In this document: piece by piece, positions 13,305 through 19,582 of the stretch | How positions within the stretch are numbered: position 1 is the stretch's first letter | Layout: the number at the start of each line of letters is the position of its first letter | Assembly: GCA_016783285.1 (NCBI GenBank) | Contig: JADHWW010000033.1 | Span: 1 to 19,582 of the forward strand | Direction: 5' to 3' | Length of the DNA stretch: 19,582 nt | DNA from: Anaerolineae bacterium | GTDB lineage: Bacteria; Chloroflexota; Anaerolineae; B4-G1 | Notes under the pieces: model-generated | The model's input: only the letters and a program-made list of their open reading frames with translations | Told to the model about the DNA's origin: nothing | Database searches by the model: none | Program-made: the position numbers and the translations under genes

Positions 13305-13874
13305 TCCCTCTATGACTTCTTCGGCTGCGCGGCGCATCGCCCGGACGTTGGCCGCGATGGCTTTGGCCGCGATCTTTTTGCCAAACCAGGCGCGCAACTG
13401 CTCGGCCAGGGCCTCTATGTCAAAGATCCCCGTGGCGCGGGCGAACGCCCCCAGCATGGGCGTGTTGGTGATCTCGCGCCCCATCTCCTCGATAGCGATG
13501 TGGCTGGCGTCAACGGTACAGACCTTGCCGGTCTGGAAGCCGGTGATCTCGCGCACCTCGGCTGGGCTCATCGAGGTGTTGACCAGCAACGTGCCATCTT
13601 GCTCAAGCCCATCCGCCACCGCCACCGTTCCCAGCAGTGTGGGGTCGAGCACCAGCACCACGTTGGGCTCTTCGATCTGGGAGTGGATGGTGATTGGCAC
13701 GGGGCTCAAACGGGTGTAGGCGCGAATCGGCGCGCCCATCCGTTCCGGCCCGTAATCGGGGAAAGCCTGAAAGTACTGGCCTGTACCCATCGCGGTCTCG
13801 GCCAGCAACTTGCCGGCCGTGACCACGCCCTGCCCTCCTCGACCGTGCCATCGTATCTCGGTCAATTCTGCCAT
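13302..13874 (-). CDS. porG: Pyruvate:ferredoxin oxidoreductase, gamma subunit
   Basis: 190 aa, ATG at 13874 with AAAGGAG seven bases upstream. The N-terminal EIRWHGRGGQGVVTAG (6-21) is the hallmark of gamma subunits of 2-oxoacid:ferredoxin oxidoreductases and forms part of the CoA-binding/regulatory domain. FPDYGPERMGAPIRAYTRLS and the C-terminal NTPMLGAFARATGIF also match. The length is normal. It is the first intact gene of the por operon. Its stop codon coincides with the edge of an octamer array, and a second array lies upstream of its start, so the gene is flanked by inverted copies of the same repeat. Confidence 0.9.
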   Translation of the reverse strand: MAELTEIRWHGRGGQGVVTAGKLLAETAMGTGQYFQAFPDYGPERMGAPIRAYTRLSPVPITIHSQIEEPNVVLVLDPTLLGTVAVADGLEQDGTLLVNTSMSPAEVREITGFQTGKVCTVDASHIAIEEMGREITNTPMLGAFARATGIFDIEALAEQLRAWFGKKIAAKAIAANVRAMRRAAEEVIEG

Positions 13875-13891
13875 AGTGTTTCTCCTTTACA

Positions 13892-13924
13892 ACGTAATAC
13901 GTGCAATCAAGAGCCGGTTGGCTC
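13892..13924. promoter_or_regulatory. Small palindromes in the porG leader
   Basis: ACGTAATACGT (13892-13902) is a perfect palindrome with a central base, just upstream of the porG ribosome binding site. GAGCC-GGTT-GGCTC (13911-13924) is a short hairpin. Both are candidate operator or leader structures; no regulator can be named. Confidence 0.3.
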
Positions 13925-13930
13925 CAGAGC

Positions 13931-14107
13931 CTATTTTGCCACAGAATGACGATTTGCGCCAGTGAGGAAAGCGCCACTTTGCGTGTGATGTTTGTCATCT
14001 AAAGAGGGTAGATTGGTAGATTGGGAAATTGGTAGATTGGTACACACGTCGCTCTTGCGCAGTCGCCTGGTCAGTGGCTCCGGCAGTCGGATCGTGATAG
14101 TGCTCAT
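13931..14107 (-). pseudogene. Truncated ribbon-helix-helix antitoxin gene fused to repeat DNA
   Basis: From the ATG at 14107 the translation begins MSTITIRLPEPLTRRLRKSD, the N-terminal strand and first helix of an RHH (CopG/VapB-type) antitoxin. It then runs straight into residues encoded by the octamer array (VCTNLPISQSTNLPS) and unrelated sequence until TAG at 13931-13933 (58 aa in all). The second RHH helix is missing. AGAGGTG lies four bases before the ATG, and a strong promoter precedes it, so the stub is probably still expressed. It lies between the inositol monophosphatase-family gene and porG. Whether it once paired with the PIN toxin at 10920-11348 is a guess. Confidence 0.6.
14007..14046. 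repeat. Period-8 array (GGTAGATT) interrupting the antitoxin remnant
   Basis: Units GGTAGATT (14007-14014), GGTAGATT, GGGAAATT, GGTAGATT and GGTACACA. RHH homology ends at the array border, pointing to insertion or illegitimate recombination there. Confidence 0.9.
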
Positions 14108-14143
14108 CGTTCACCTCTTGACTTTTCGCTATCTCCTACGCGC

Positions 14144-14172
14144 ATTGTAGCACGAGGTTGGTCGCACGTCAA
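14144..14172 (-). promoter_or_regulatory. Promoter upstream of the antitoxin remnant and por operon
   Basis: On the minus strand TTGACG (14172-14167), a 17-bp spacer ending in TGC, and TACAAT (14149-14144) form a near-consensus promoter with an extended -10. Its -35 overlaps the stop codon of the inositol monophosphatase-family gene. It is the best promoter seen upstream of the por operon. Confidence 0.7.
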
Positions 14173-14993
14173 CCATCGCAGTCGGGACGCGGCGCGGCGG
14201 CCCCTTCGCGGATGACGCGCAACATCTGGTCGTGGATGCGGCCGTTGGAGACGACGATGAACTCACCGGAGAGGCAGTCGGGGCCGCCCGCAAAGTCGGT
14301 CGTGCTCCCGCCGGCCTCGCGCACCAACAACACCCCCGCCGCCACGTCCCACGGCTGGAGGCGCACCTCCCAGAAACCATCGAGCCGCCCGCAGGCGACG
14401 TAAGCCAGGTCGAGCGTGGCGGCCCCCGCCCGGCGCACGCCCTGACTGCGGCGCAGAAAGTGGTCGAGCCGCTCGGTATTGTTGTCGAGAGCGGTGCGGC
14501 GGTCGTAGGGAAAGCCGGTGGCTAGAAATGCGCTCTCCAGGTGTTCGACTCCGGAGACGTGGATGGGCCGACCATTGAGGGCTGCCCCATCCCCGGCGGT
14601 CGCGGCAAAGGTCTCTCCCCGCAGCGGGTCGTGGATCACGCCGACGACGGGTTGTCCCTCCATCAGCAATGCCAGCGAAATGCCGACGTGGGGAAAGCCG
14701 TGGGCAAAGTTGTTGGTGCCGTCCAGGGGGTCAATCAGCCAGACAGGCGGGCCAGACGCGCGCCACTCATCCCCGCCCCCCTCCTCGGCCAGGAAGCGAT
14801 GGTCGGGAAAAGCAGCCCGCAGACATCCGACAATCAACTCCTCGGCGGCGGTGTCGGTCTCGGTGACGGGGTTGACCGCGCCCTTGAAGCCGACGTGGGC
14901 CAGCGCGGTACGCGGGAAAGCCTCGCGCACGATGTCGCCCGCCTCGTGGGCGATGATGATGGCGGTCTGGAGGGCGGTATCGTAGTTCGTCAC
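14169..14993 (-). CDS. Inositol monophosphatase-family phosphatase
   Basis: 274 aa. Members hydrolyse inositol-1-phosphate or related sugar, nucleotide and histidinol phosphates using Mg ions. The metal-binding signatures are present: Glu70/71 in FLAEEGGG, WLIDPLDGTNNF (85-96, Asp88 and Asp91) and WDVAAGVLLVREAGG (215-229, Asp216); KGAVNPVTETD (37-47) is the N-terminal family motif. The length is typical. The likely start is GTG 14993, inside a 14-bp tandem repeat. The nitrilase stop codon (14997-14999) lies only 3 nt before it, so translation may be coupled. The substrate cannot be told from sequence; SuhB-like inositol phosphatase, histidinol-phosphatase or 3'-phosphoadenosine phosphatase activities are all found in the family. 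Confidence 0.85.
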   Translation of the reverse strand: MTNYDTALQTAIIIAHEAGDIVREAFPRTALAHVGFKGAVNPVTETDTAAEELIVGCLRAAFPDHRFLAEEGGGDEWRASGPPVWLIDPLDGTNNFAHGFPHVGISLALLMEGQPVVGVIHDPLRGETFAATAGDGAALNGRPIHVSGVEHLESAFLATGFPYDRRTALDNNTERLDHFLRRSQGVRRAGAATLDLAYVACGRLDGFWEVRLQPWDVAAGVLLVREAGGSTTDFAGGPDCLSGEFIVVSNGRIHDQMLRVIREGAAAPRPDCDG

Positions 14994-15014
14994 GTTTCAC
15001 TCGTCACGTTTCAC
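14987..15014. repeat. Perfect 14-bp tandem duplication across a stop/start junction
   Basis: TCGTCACGTTTCAC occurs at 14987-15000 and again at 15001-15014. The copies contain the nitrilase stop codon, its last residues (KRDE) and the GTG start of the downstream phosphatase. A related 14-bp repeat occurs at 8516-8540. Confidence 0.9.
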
Positions 15015-15827
15015 GACTCGGTACGCCTCCGGGCGGCGGTCCTGGTAGACGGTGAGGTAGCGGCGCGCCTTGCGCACCTCCCGCAGGTCGGCCTGGGCGA
15101 TCAGCAGCCGCTCCTGGCCGTCTCCCTCGACCAGCGCGCGCCCCCAGGGGTCCACGACGAGTGAGCGGCCGGGGAACTCGACCTGCCCATCGTTCCCCAC
15201 GCGGTTGCAGGCGGCGACGATCAGTTCGTTCTCCACGGCGCGGGCGCGGGCCAGGAGCAGCCAGGCCTCGACGCGGCGCACAGGCCACTGGGCCGGCACC
15301 AGGAAGATCACCGCCCCCGCCAGCGCCATCGTGCGGAAGAGTTCGGGGAAGCGCAGGTCGTAGCATATCGCCAGGCCCACCGGCCCCCAGGGGGTGGGAC
15401 AGAGCGTGGCGTGATCGCCGGGGGCCAGGTAGAGGTGCTCCTGCATCAGGCGAAAGAGGTGGATTTTGCGGTAGGACTCCAGGAGCGCGCCATCGGGCGC
15501 GTAGAGGACGGCAGTGTTGGAAACGGTTCGACCAGGCTCACCGGAACTGCCGCCATCGTGCCGCTCCAAAAGCGATCCGGCCAGGTGCAGGCCGGACTCG
15601 CGGGCCAGATTGGCCATGTGAGCAAATCCCCCCTCCCCCAGCGGCGTGGCCCACTCCTCGGCCCGCTCCAGGTCGTAGCCGTGAAGCCACAGTTCGGGCA
15701 GGAGGAGCAGGTCAGCGCCGGCCTCCTGCGCCTGGGCAACAAAAGCCCGCGCCCGGGCCAGGTTGGCCTCCGGCTGGCCGGTGTGGATATCCATTTGGGC
15801 TAGAGCAATAGTAAGCATTTTGGTCAT
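14997..15827 (-). CDS. Nitrilase-family carbon-nitrogen hydrolase
   Basis: 276 aa from ATG 15827 (MTKMLTIALAQMD), with a modest AAAAGA five bases or so upstream; ATG 15818 or 15833 are alternatives. The Glu-Lys-Cys catalytic triad is complete: Glu45 in LLLPELWLHGYD, Lys121 in SYRKIHLF, Cys155 in AICYDLRFPELFR. These enzymes hydrolyse amides through a thioester on the Cys. The pattern RKIHLF ... GLAICYDLRFPELFR resembles the Nit/omega-amidase and related amidase branches, but the substrate is not assignable. The last residues are encoded by the 14-bp repeat. It lies between the alpha-2-macroglobulin gene, with palindromes in the gap, and the phosphatase gene. Confidence 0.85.
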   Translation of the reverse strand: MTKMLTIALAQMDIHTGQPEANLARARAFVAQAQEAGADLLLLPELWLHGYDLERAEEWATPLGEGGFAHMANLARESGLHLAGSLLERHDGGSSGEPGRTVSNTAVLYAPDGALLESYRKIHLFRLMQEHLYLAPGDHATLCPTPWGPVGLAICYDLRFPELFRTMALAGAVIFLVPAQWPVRRVEAWLLLARARAVENELIVAACNRVGNDGQVEFPGRSLVVDPWGRALVEGDGQERLLIAQADLREVRKARRYLTVYQDRRPEAYRVVKRDE

Positions 15828-15855
15828 ACGCATCTTTTCACAAGTTAGGACGAGA

Positions 15856-15882
15856 GTAAGTCGGATTGGCAATCCGACCTAC
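15856..15882. repeat. 27-bp palindromic element, copy A
   Basis: This is a near-perfect palindrome beginning GTA and ending TAC, with core CGGATTG-G-CAATCCG. It sits in the spacer between the alpha-2-macroglobulin stop and the nitrilase start. An 18-bp sequence including CGAGAGTAAGTCGG is repeated directly 42 bp away in copy B. Confidence 0.9.
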
Positions 15883-15894
15883 GACCGGCGGGCG

Positions 15895-15927
15895 AGAGTA
15901 AGTCGGATTGCCAATCCGACTTACTCT
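15895..15927. repeat. 33-bp perfect palindrome containing 27-bp element copy B and the A2M stop codon
   Basis: Arms 15895-15910 and 15912-15927 are perfectly complementary around one central base; the inner 27 bp (15898-15924) is the GTA...TAC element. The TAA stop of the alpha-2-macroglobulin gene (15921-15923, minus strand) lies inside. It could act as a 3'-end stabilising hairpin. Confidence 0.92.
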
Positions 15928-18900
15928 GCATCCTCGATGGTGAACAGCCCCCCATCGCTGCGCCCGAACACCTCCGGAAAATACATCTCGTAAGCGTGGG
16001 TGGGAATCACGCCGTATTCACCGGGCAGGCTGGCGCGGATGAGGTAGGTGTACTCGTACGTGCCGCGCGGCAGGTAGGTGGCGAACAGGACGGCTTTCTC
16101 GTCGCGCAGTTCGGTGTGGCTGAACCACCACCAGCCGTAGCCGCTGCTCCACGGACTGCCCCTGTCGGTGCGGGTCAGTTCGGGCATCTCGCCGACGACG
16201 CTGGTCGTCTTGAGGCTCTGGTCCACTCCCTCGGCGCCGGCCGGGAGGGGGTCTTCGACCACCACGTAGTGCAGGTCGCTGGGCGCGATGATGGTCAGTC
16301 CCACTCTTATCGCGTCGCCCACCTGCGCCTGCGTTATCGCCGGGCACTGCTCCTCCTCCGGGTCGCAGTCGGCCAGCGTGTACTTGCGGCTGACGATGAT
16401 GCCCCGGTTGAGGGCGGTCACATCCTCGACCGGCTTAAAGTAGCGCAGGTACATACTGTAGTACAGCCGGCCCGTCCCCGCGTCCTGCCCCTCGGGTGCC
16501 CAACGTTCGATGACGACCCGGTTGGCCTCGTCGGCCAGGAGTTCGGCGACTTTAATTTGCAGTTCGACCGTCTCGTCAATATTCTCGCGGGCCACGCTGC
16601 CCTCGCCCAGCAATTCGCCGTTGACGACCACCTGCCAGTTGTACGCCCCCTCCAGTTCGCCGGTGGCCACCATCCAGTCGGTGAGCGCCAAAATGGCCCA
16701 GGCGGTCTCCTGCGTCGTCTCCCAGTGGCCGTCTTTGCGAACGGCCATCAGCCAGCGGACGGCGTTGGGGGCCAGCGCGTTGTCCGGATCCAGCCGCGCC
16801 AGCGCGGCCAGCACGATACCGGTGGAACGGGTGTCGGTGTTCATGGCGTAATAGTCCACCTGCGCTTCCTCCCAGTGCGCGCCGGTGGCGCTGACGATGG
16901 CGGCGCTGGTGATGTCGGATAGGAGGGCGTTCACACGAGTTGGCTTGTCCGGCTCCAGCAGGCCCAGCGCCATCGCCAGGTAGGCCTTGCCAAAGGTGTC
17001 CAGCACATCGCGCCGGTCAAAGAGGGCCACCGTGCGCCCCAGGTCTCCCTGACCAGCCTCGGCCAGGACGTACAGGATGAAAGCCTGCCGGTTGGCCTGC
17101 CAGTGGCGCTCCAGGTCCCTGGGCTTGCGCAGGCTATCTTGCAGGAACTCGGCCGCCCGCTCCATCACTTCCTCGTCCACCGCAAAGCCAGCCCGCTCCG
17201 CCTCGACCAGCCCCAACAGGACGTAGGCGCTCAAGTAGGAGTCAGATTCGTCGAGCACCCACCAGCCCCAGCCGCCGTCATAGTGCTGCTGGTTGTAGAG
17301 CCGTTGCAGGCCGGTGCTGACCATCTCCGGCAACCTTCCCGAAAGATCTGATCTTTCGGGAAGGTCCAGTTCCTTGAAAGCGCGGTAGGTGACGACGTTG
17401 GGCAGGAAACGGCTGACTGTCTGCTCGGTGCACTCGTAGGGATAATGCTCCAGGTATTCGAGCCCACCTACCATGCCCGCCGCCAGCGACGGGTCCAGGT
17501 GCACAGAGAGTTCGCCCTGGGTGGGATCGTAACTGGGCGGCAGGACCACTGCTTCGAGCCGCTGCCCGTCGGCGTCGAACAGGCCGGCAGTGGCGACCAC
17601 CTCCGGCGTGGAGTAGCGATAGACCGGCAGCGTGATTTCGACGGCGTCGTAGGGCAAGATGGCATCTTGCCCTACCGCCCTCGCGCCAAAGCGCAGTATG
17701 ACCTCCTGCGTATCTTCCACCGTCACCCACCACGTCACTTTGACCTTGTCGTTGGCGGGAACGCTGATTCGCTGACTCGCCGACTCGCTGACTCGCAGCC
17801 CATCCGCCTCAAAGACGATCTCCACCTCCAGCGCCCAGTCGGTGTTGTTATGCACCACCGCCGCCAGTTCTGCCTCGTCGCCGACGACGAAAAAGCGCGG
17901 CGCCACCGGGCGCACCAGCAGGTCTTTGGTGCTCACGACGTCCACGTCCGCCTGGCCCACCAGCGTGTCGGCGGTGACACCCCGGGCGCCCATACGCCAG
18001 GTGGTCAGGTTGTCCGGCAGTTCCACGCTGACCGTGGCGTGGCCGTCGGCGCCGGTGCGGACGGTCGGGTTCCAGTAAGCGGTGTCGCGGAAGCGCCGCC
18101 GCACGACGCCAAATTCCTCCTCAAGGCCACCACCACCGCCCTTGGCTCCGGGGGCCACCGCCAGGTTGACGCGCTCTGCCGAAAGCGTCAGCCCGCTGGC
18201 CGTGCGCACGGCCAATCCCCGCTCGCGCCAAAAGTGGCTCACGATGTCCCGTCCCGGCTGGTCGGCCAGCGCGATGACCGCCAGGTCCACCAGGTTGAGG
18301 GCCAGTTCGGCCTCGACCGGATTGCCCTTGCTGTCAGTGACGTTCACGTCGTAGGTAGCCGTCTCGCCCGGCCCGTAATGTCCGTCAGGCGGCCTGTCGG
18401 GCGTCAGTGTGATGTCCAACTCTTTCTCGGTGATCTCGATGGGCAGTTGGACGTAGCCGATCTTGAAACTGGACAGCGAATTGGTCTCATCCTCCCCTTT
18501 CACGATGATTACGGAGACAAAGACATTGGGGATGAGGTCCTCGGTGATGGGGATCTCAATGGCCTCCGAATTGGTCTCTAGCGTCTGCACCCAGTGGCGG
18601 TAGATGTGCCCCCGCTCGACGGTGACGAGCGCTTTGACCGGGCCCTGGTAGGGGTGCGGGATGAGGACAGTCGCCGTGTCGCCAACTTGATATTGCCGCT
18701 GGTCGGCCACCAAGTCAATGCGGTCATTGTTCTCCTGCCGCCAACTGACGTAACGTCGCCCGCTAACCCACATATAGGTAGAACTGCGAACCTCGTTCCC
18801 TTTCTCATCCAGGCCGCTGGCGGTCACTTTGTAGATGCCGCCTTTTTCAGGCTTAAAGTCCACGACCGCTTCGCCGTCCTCGTCCGTCGTCACCGTGGTG

Positions 18901-19582
18901 GTAAAGACCGGCACGTCCTCGACAGTGCAGTCCCAGTAGTAGTGGCCGTCCTCCGCCTGCTTGCGGACGCTGTACCAATTGTGCTCGGCAAAGACGACGG
19001 TCAACTCTTGCCTGGGCGACGGGTCGCTGGCCCAGTCCACGGTGATGACGTTGACGCTGTTCTCCTCGTTCACCCGCCCGACGTACCGTTCGGGGCGCAG
19101 GCCGATGTAGTACAGCCCCTTGTGTACCACCGCTTCGGTGCGGTTGCTCACCTCCTGATCGTTGACGTCGGTGACTGTCACCTCCAACGTAAAGCGTTGG
19201 CTGGCAAGGTACTCGGCGATGTCGGCTTCGAGACTAAAGGTGAAGCGCCCCTCCTCGTCGGTGGCGCCCGTGCCACTGGCAATCAGTTCGCCGTAGAAAC
19301 TGTAATAGTCCTCGTATCGGTAGCGGCTAAAGTCATAGTCGGTAAAGTCCCACCAGCCCGGGCCCTGATAGTGAAAAAAGTGGTCGGCGGAGAGGACAGA
19401 GTAGCGCACCTCGGCACCGGCGACGGGGCCGCCAAAGTAGTAAGTCGCCTGGGCAGTGACGTTGATCTCGTCACCCTGGACGTACTCTGGCCTGTCTGTC
19501 TCGACCGTCACCTGGAACTCGGGCTTGCGGTACTCGGCGACCTGGAAGCCGGTGCTAAAGTATTCATCCTCGTAGGTGGCCT
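15921..19582 (-). CDS. Bacterial alpha-2-macroglobulin-like protein (5' end outside window)
   Basis: At least 1220 residues; the frame is open through the window edge, where STGFQVAEYRKPEFQV is typical of an MG domain, so the apparent start at 19511 is internal. The order of domains is MG beta-sandwiches, a bait/MG7-like region, then GARGVTADTLVGQADVDVVSTKDLLVRP, then the thioester site CTEQ (codons at 17432-17421) in HYPYECTEQTVSRFLPNV. An alpha/alpha-toroid thioester domain (NQQHYDGGWGWW, DSYLSAYVLLGLVEAE) follows, then C-terminal beta domains. In the family, proteolysis of the bait exposes the Cys-Gln thioester, which covalently traps the protease, so it is likely an extracellular or envelope-anchored protease trap. 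A signal peptide or lipobox would lie outside the window. Two in-frame palindromes and a period-8 tract interrupt variable regions. Confidence 0.9.
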   Translation of the reverse strand, partial: ATYEDEYFSTGFQVAEYRKPEFQVTVETDRPEYVQGDEINVTAQATYYFGGPVAGAEVRYSVLSADHFFHYQGPGWWDFTDYDFSRYRYEDYYSFYGELIASGTGATDEEGRFTFSLEADIAEYLASQRFTLEVTVTDVNDQEVSNRTEAVVHKGLYYIGLRPERYVGRVNEENSVNVITVDWASDPSPRQELTVVFAEHNWYSVRKQAEDGHYYWDCTVEDVPVFTTTVTTDEDGEAVVDFKPEKGGIYKVTASGLDEKGNEVRSSTYMWVSGRRYVSWRQENNDRIDLVADQRQYQVGDTATVLIPHPYQGPVKALVTVERGHIYRHWVQTLETNSEAIEIPITEDLIPNVFVSVIIVKGEDETNSLSSFKIGYVQLPIEITEKELDITLTPDRPPDGHYGPGETATYDVNVTDSKGNPVEAELALNLVDLAVIALADQPGRDIVSHFWRERGLAVRTASGLTLSAERVNLAVAPGAKGGGGGLEEEFGVVRRRFRDTAYWNPTVRTGADGHATVSVELPDNLTTWRMGARGVTADTLVGQADVDVVSTKDLLVRPVAPRFFVVGDEAELAAVVHNNTDWALEVEIVFEADGLRVSESASQRISVPANDKVKVTWWVTVEDTQEVILRFGARAVGQDAILPYDAVEITLPVYRYSTPEVVATAGLFDADGQRLEAVVLPPSYDPTQGELSVHLDPSLAAGMVGGLEYLEHYPYECTEQTVSRFLPNVVTYRAFKELDLPERSDLSGRLPEMVSTGLQRLYNQQHYDGGWGWWVLDESDSYLSAYVLLGLVEAERAGFAVDEEVMERAAEFLQDSLRKPRDLERHWQANRQAFILYVLAEAGQGDLGRTVALFDRRDVLDTFGKAYLAMALGLLEPDKPTRVNALLSDITSAAIVSATGAHWEEAQVDYYAMNTDTRSTGIVLAALARLDPDNALAPNAVRWLMAVRKDGHWETTQETAWAILALTDWMVATGELEGAYNWQVVVNGELLGEGSVARENIDETVELQIKVAELLADEANRVVIERWAPEGQDAGTGRLYYSMYLRYFKPVEDVTALNRGIIVSRKYTLADCDPEEEQCPAITQAQVGDAIRVGLTIIAPSDLHYVVVEDPLPAGAEGVDQSLKTTSVVGEMPELTRTDRGSPWSSGYGWWWFSHTELRDEKAVLFATYLPRGTYEYTYLIRASLPGEYGVIPTHAYEMYFPEVFGRSDGGLFTIEDAE
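17333..17365. repeat. 33-bp palindrome in frame within the alpha-2-macroglobulin gene
   Basis: Arms 17333-17347 and 17351-17365 (15 bp each) are perfectly complementary around CTG. They are part of the coding sequence for LPERSDLSGRLPE, shortly after the CTEQ thioester site. The length is 11 codons, so the frame is preserved. Confidence 0.92.
17649..17675. repeat. 27-bp palindrome in frame within the alpha-2-macroglobulin gene
   Basis: Arms 17649-17660 and 17664-17675 (12 bp) are perfect around GGC. The element begins GTA and ends TAC and is 27 bp long, like the two elements at 15856-15882 and 15898-15924. It falls in the coding sequence for AVGQDAILPYDAV. Confidence 0.92.
17766..17797. repeat. 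Period-8 tract (GACTCGCT) within the alpha-2-macroglobulin gene
   Basis: Four units: GATTCGCT, GACTCGCC, GACTCGCT, GACTCGCA. On the coding strand they encode RVSESASQRIS in a linker between beta strands. The frame stays open. Confidence 0.85.

Overview
The window reads as a chromosomal segment of a GC-rich member of the Chloroflexota, probably Anaerolineae or a close relative. The basis is family-level recognition: a DUF2723-type membrane glycosyltransferase tail, a large bacterial alpha-2-macroglobulin, a four-subunit pyruvate:ferredoxin oxidoreductase typical of anaerobes, a cNMP-binding/bacterial-PH membrane protein, and many small palindromic and octamer repeats. The taxonomic call is an inference and was not tested by search.

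Layout. Plus strand, 1-7330: the 3' end of the DUF2723-like protein (1-1692); a cNMP-binding plus double bacterial-PH membrane protein (1780-3480); an N-terminal remnant of peptide deformylase (3485-3580); then an ECF-type vitamin/metal transporter. The transporter has a fused double ATPase (3755-5398), an S component (5836-6381) and a T component (6446-7330). A 437-bp gap between ATPase and S component holds three 110-bp copies of a multi-hairpin repeat.

Plus strand, 7331-9945, looks accessory. It has a 52-aa ribbon-helix-helix protein behind a perfect consensus promoter, a 190-aa protein with a C-terminal winged helix behind a terminator-like leader hairpin, and a 449-aa protein joining three tandem zinc ribbons, a helix-turn-helix and a LAGLIDADG nuclease domain. 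GC-rich terminators bound it on both sides.

Minus strand, 9980-19582. Read in transcription order: alpha-2-macroglobulin (5' end outside the window), a nitrilase-family hydrolase, an inositol monophosphatase-family enzyme, a truncated ribbon-helix-helix antitoxin remnant, then porG, porD, porA, a two-gene toxin-antitoxin-like pair with a PIN-domain toxin, and porB. The PIN module therefore sits inside the pyruvate:ferredoxin oxidoreductase operon, separating the catalytic alpha and beta subunits.

A striking theme is short repetitive DNA of several kinds. There are period-8 tandem arrays of unrelated sequence at several places, two of them inside coding sequence. There are also 27-33-bp near-perfect palindromes, two of them in frame inside the alpha-2-macroglobulin gene, a related 14-bp repeat at two gene starts, and the 110-bp hairpin cassette. 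Two genes (deformylase and an antitoxin) survive only as N-terminal stubs, one cut directly at an octamer array. The most unusual single gene is the triple zinc-ribbon/LAGLIDADG protein.
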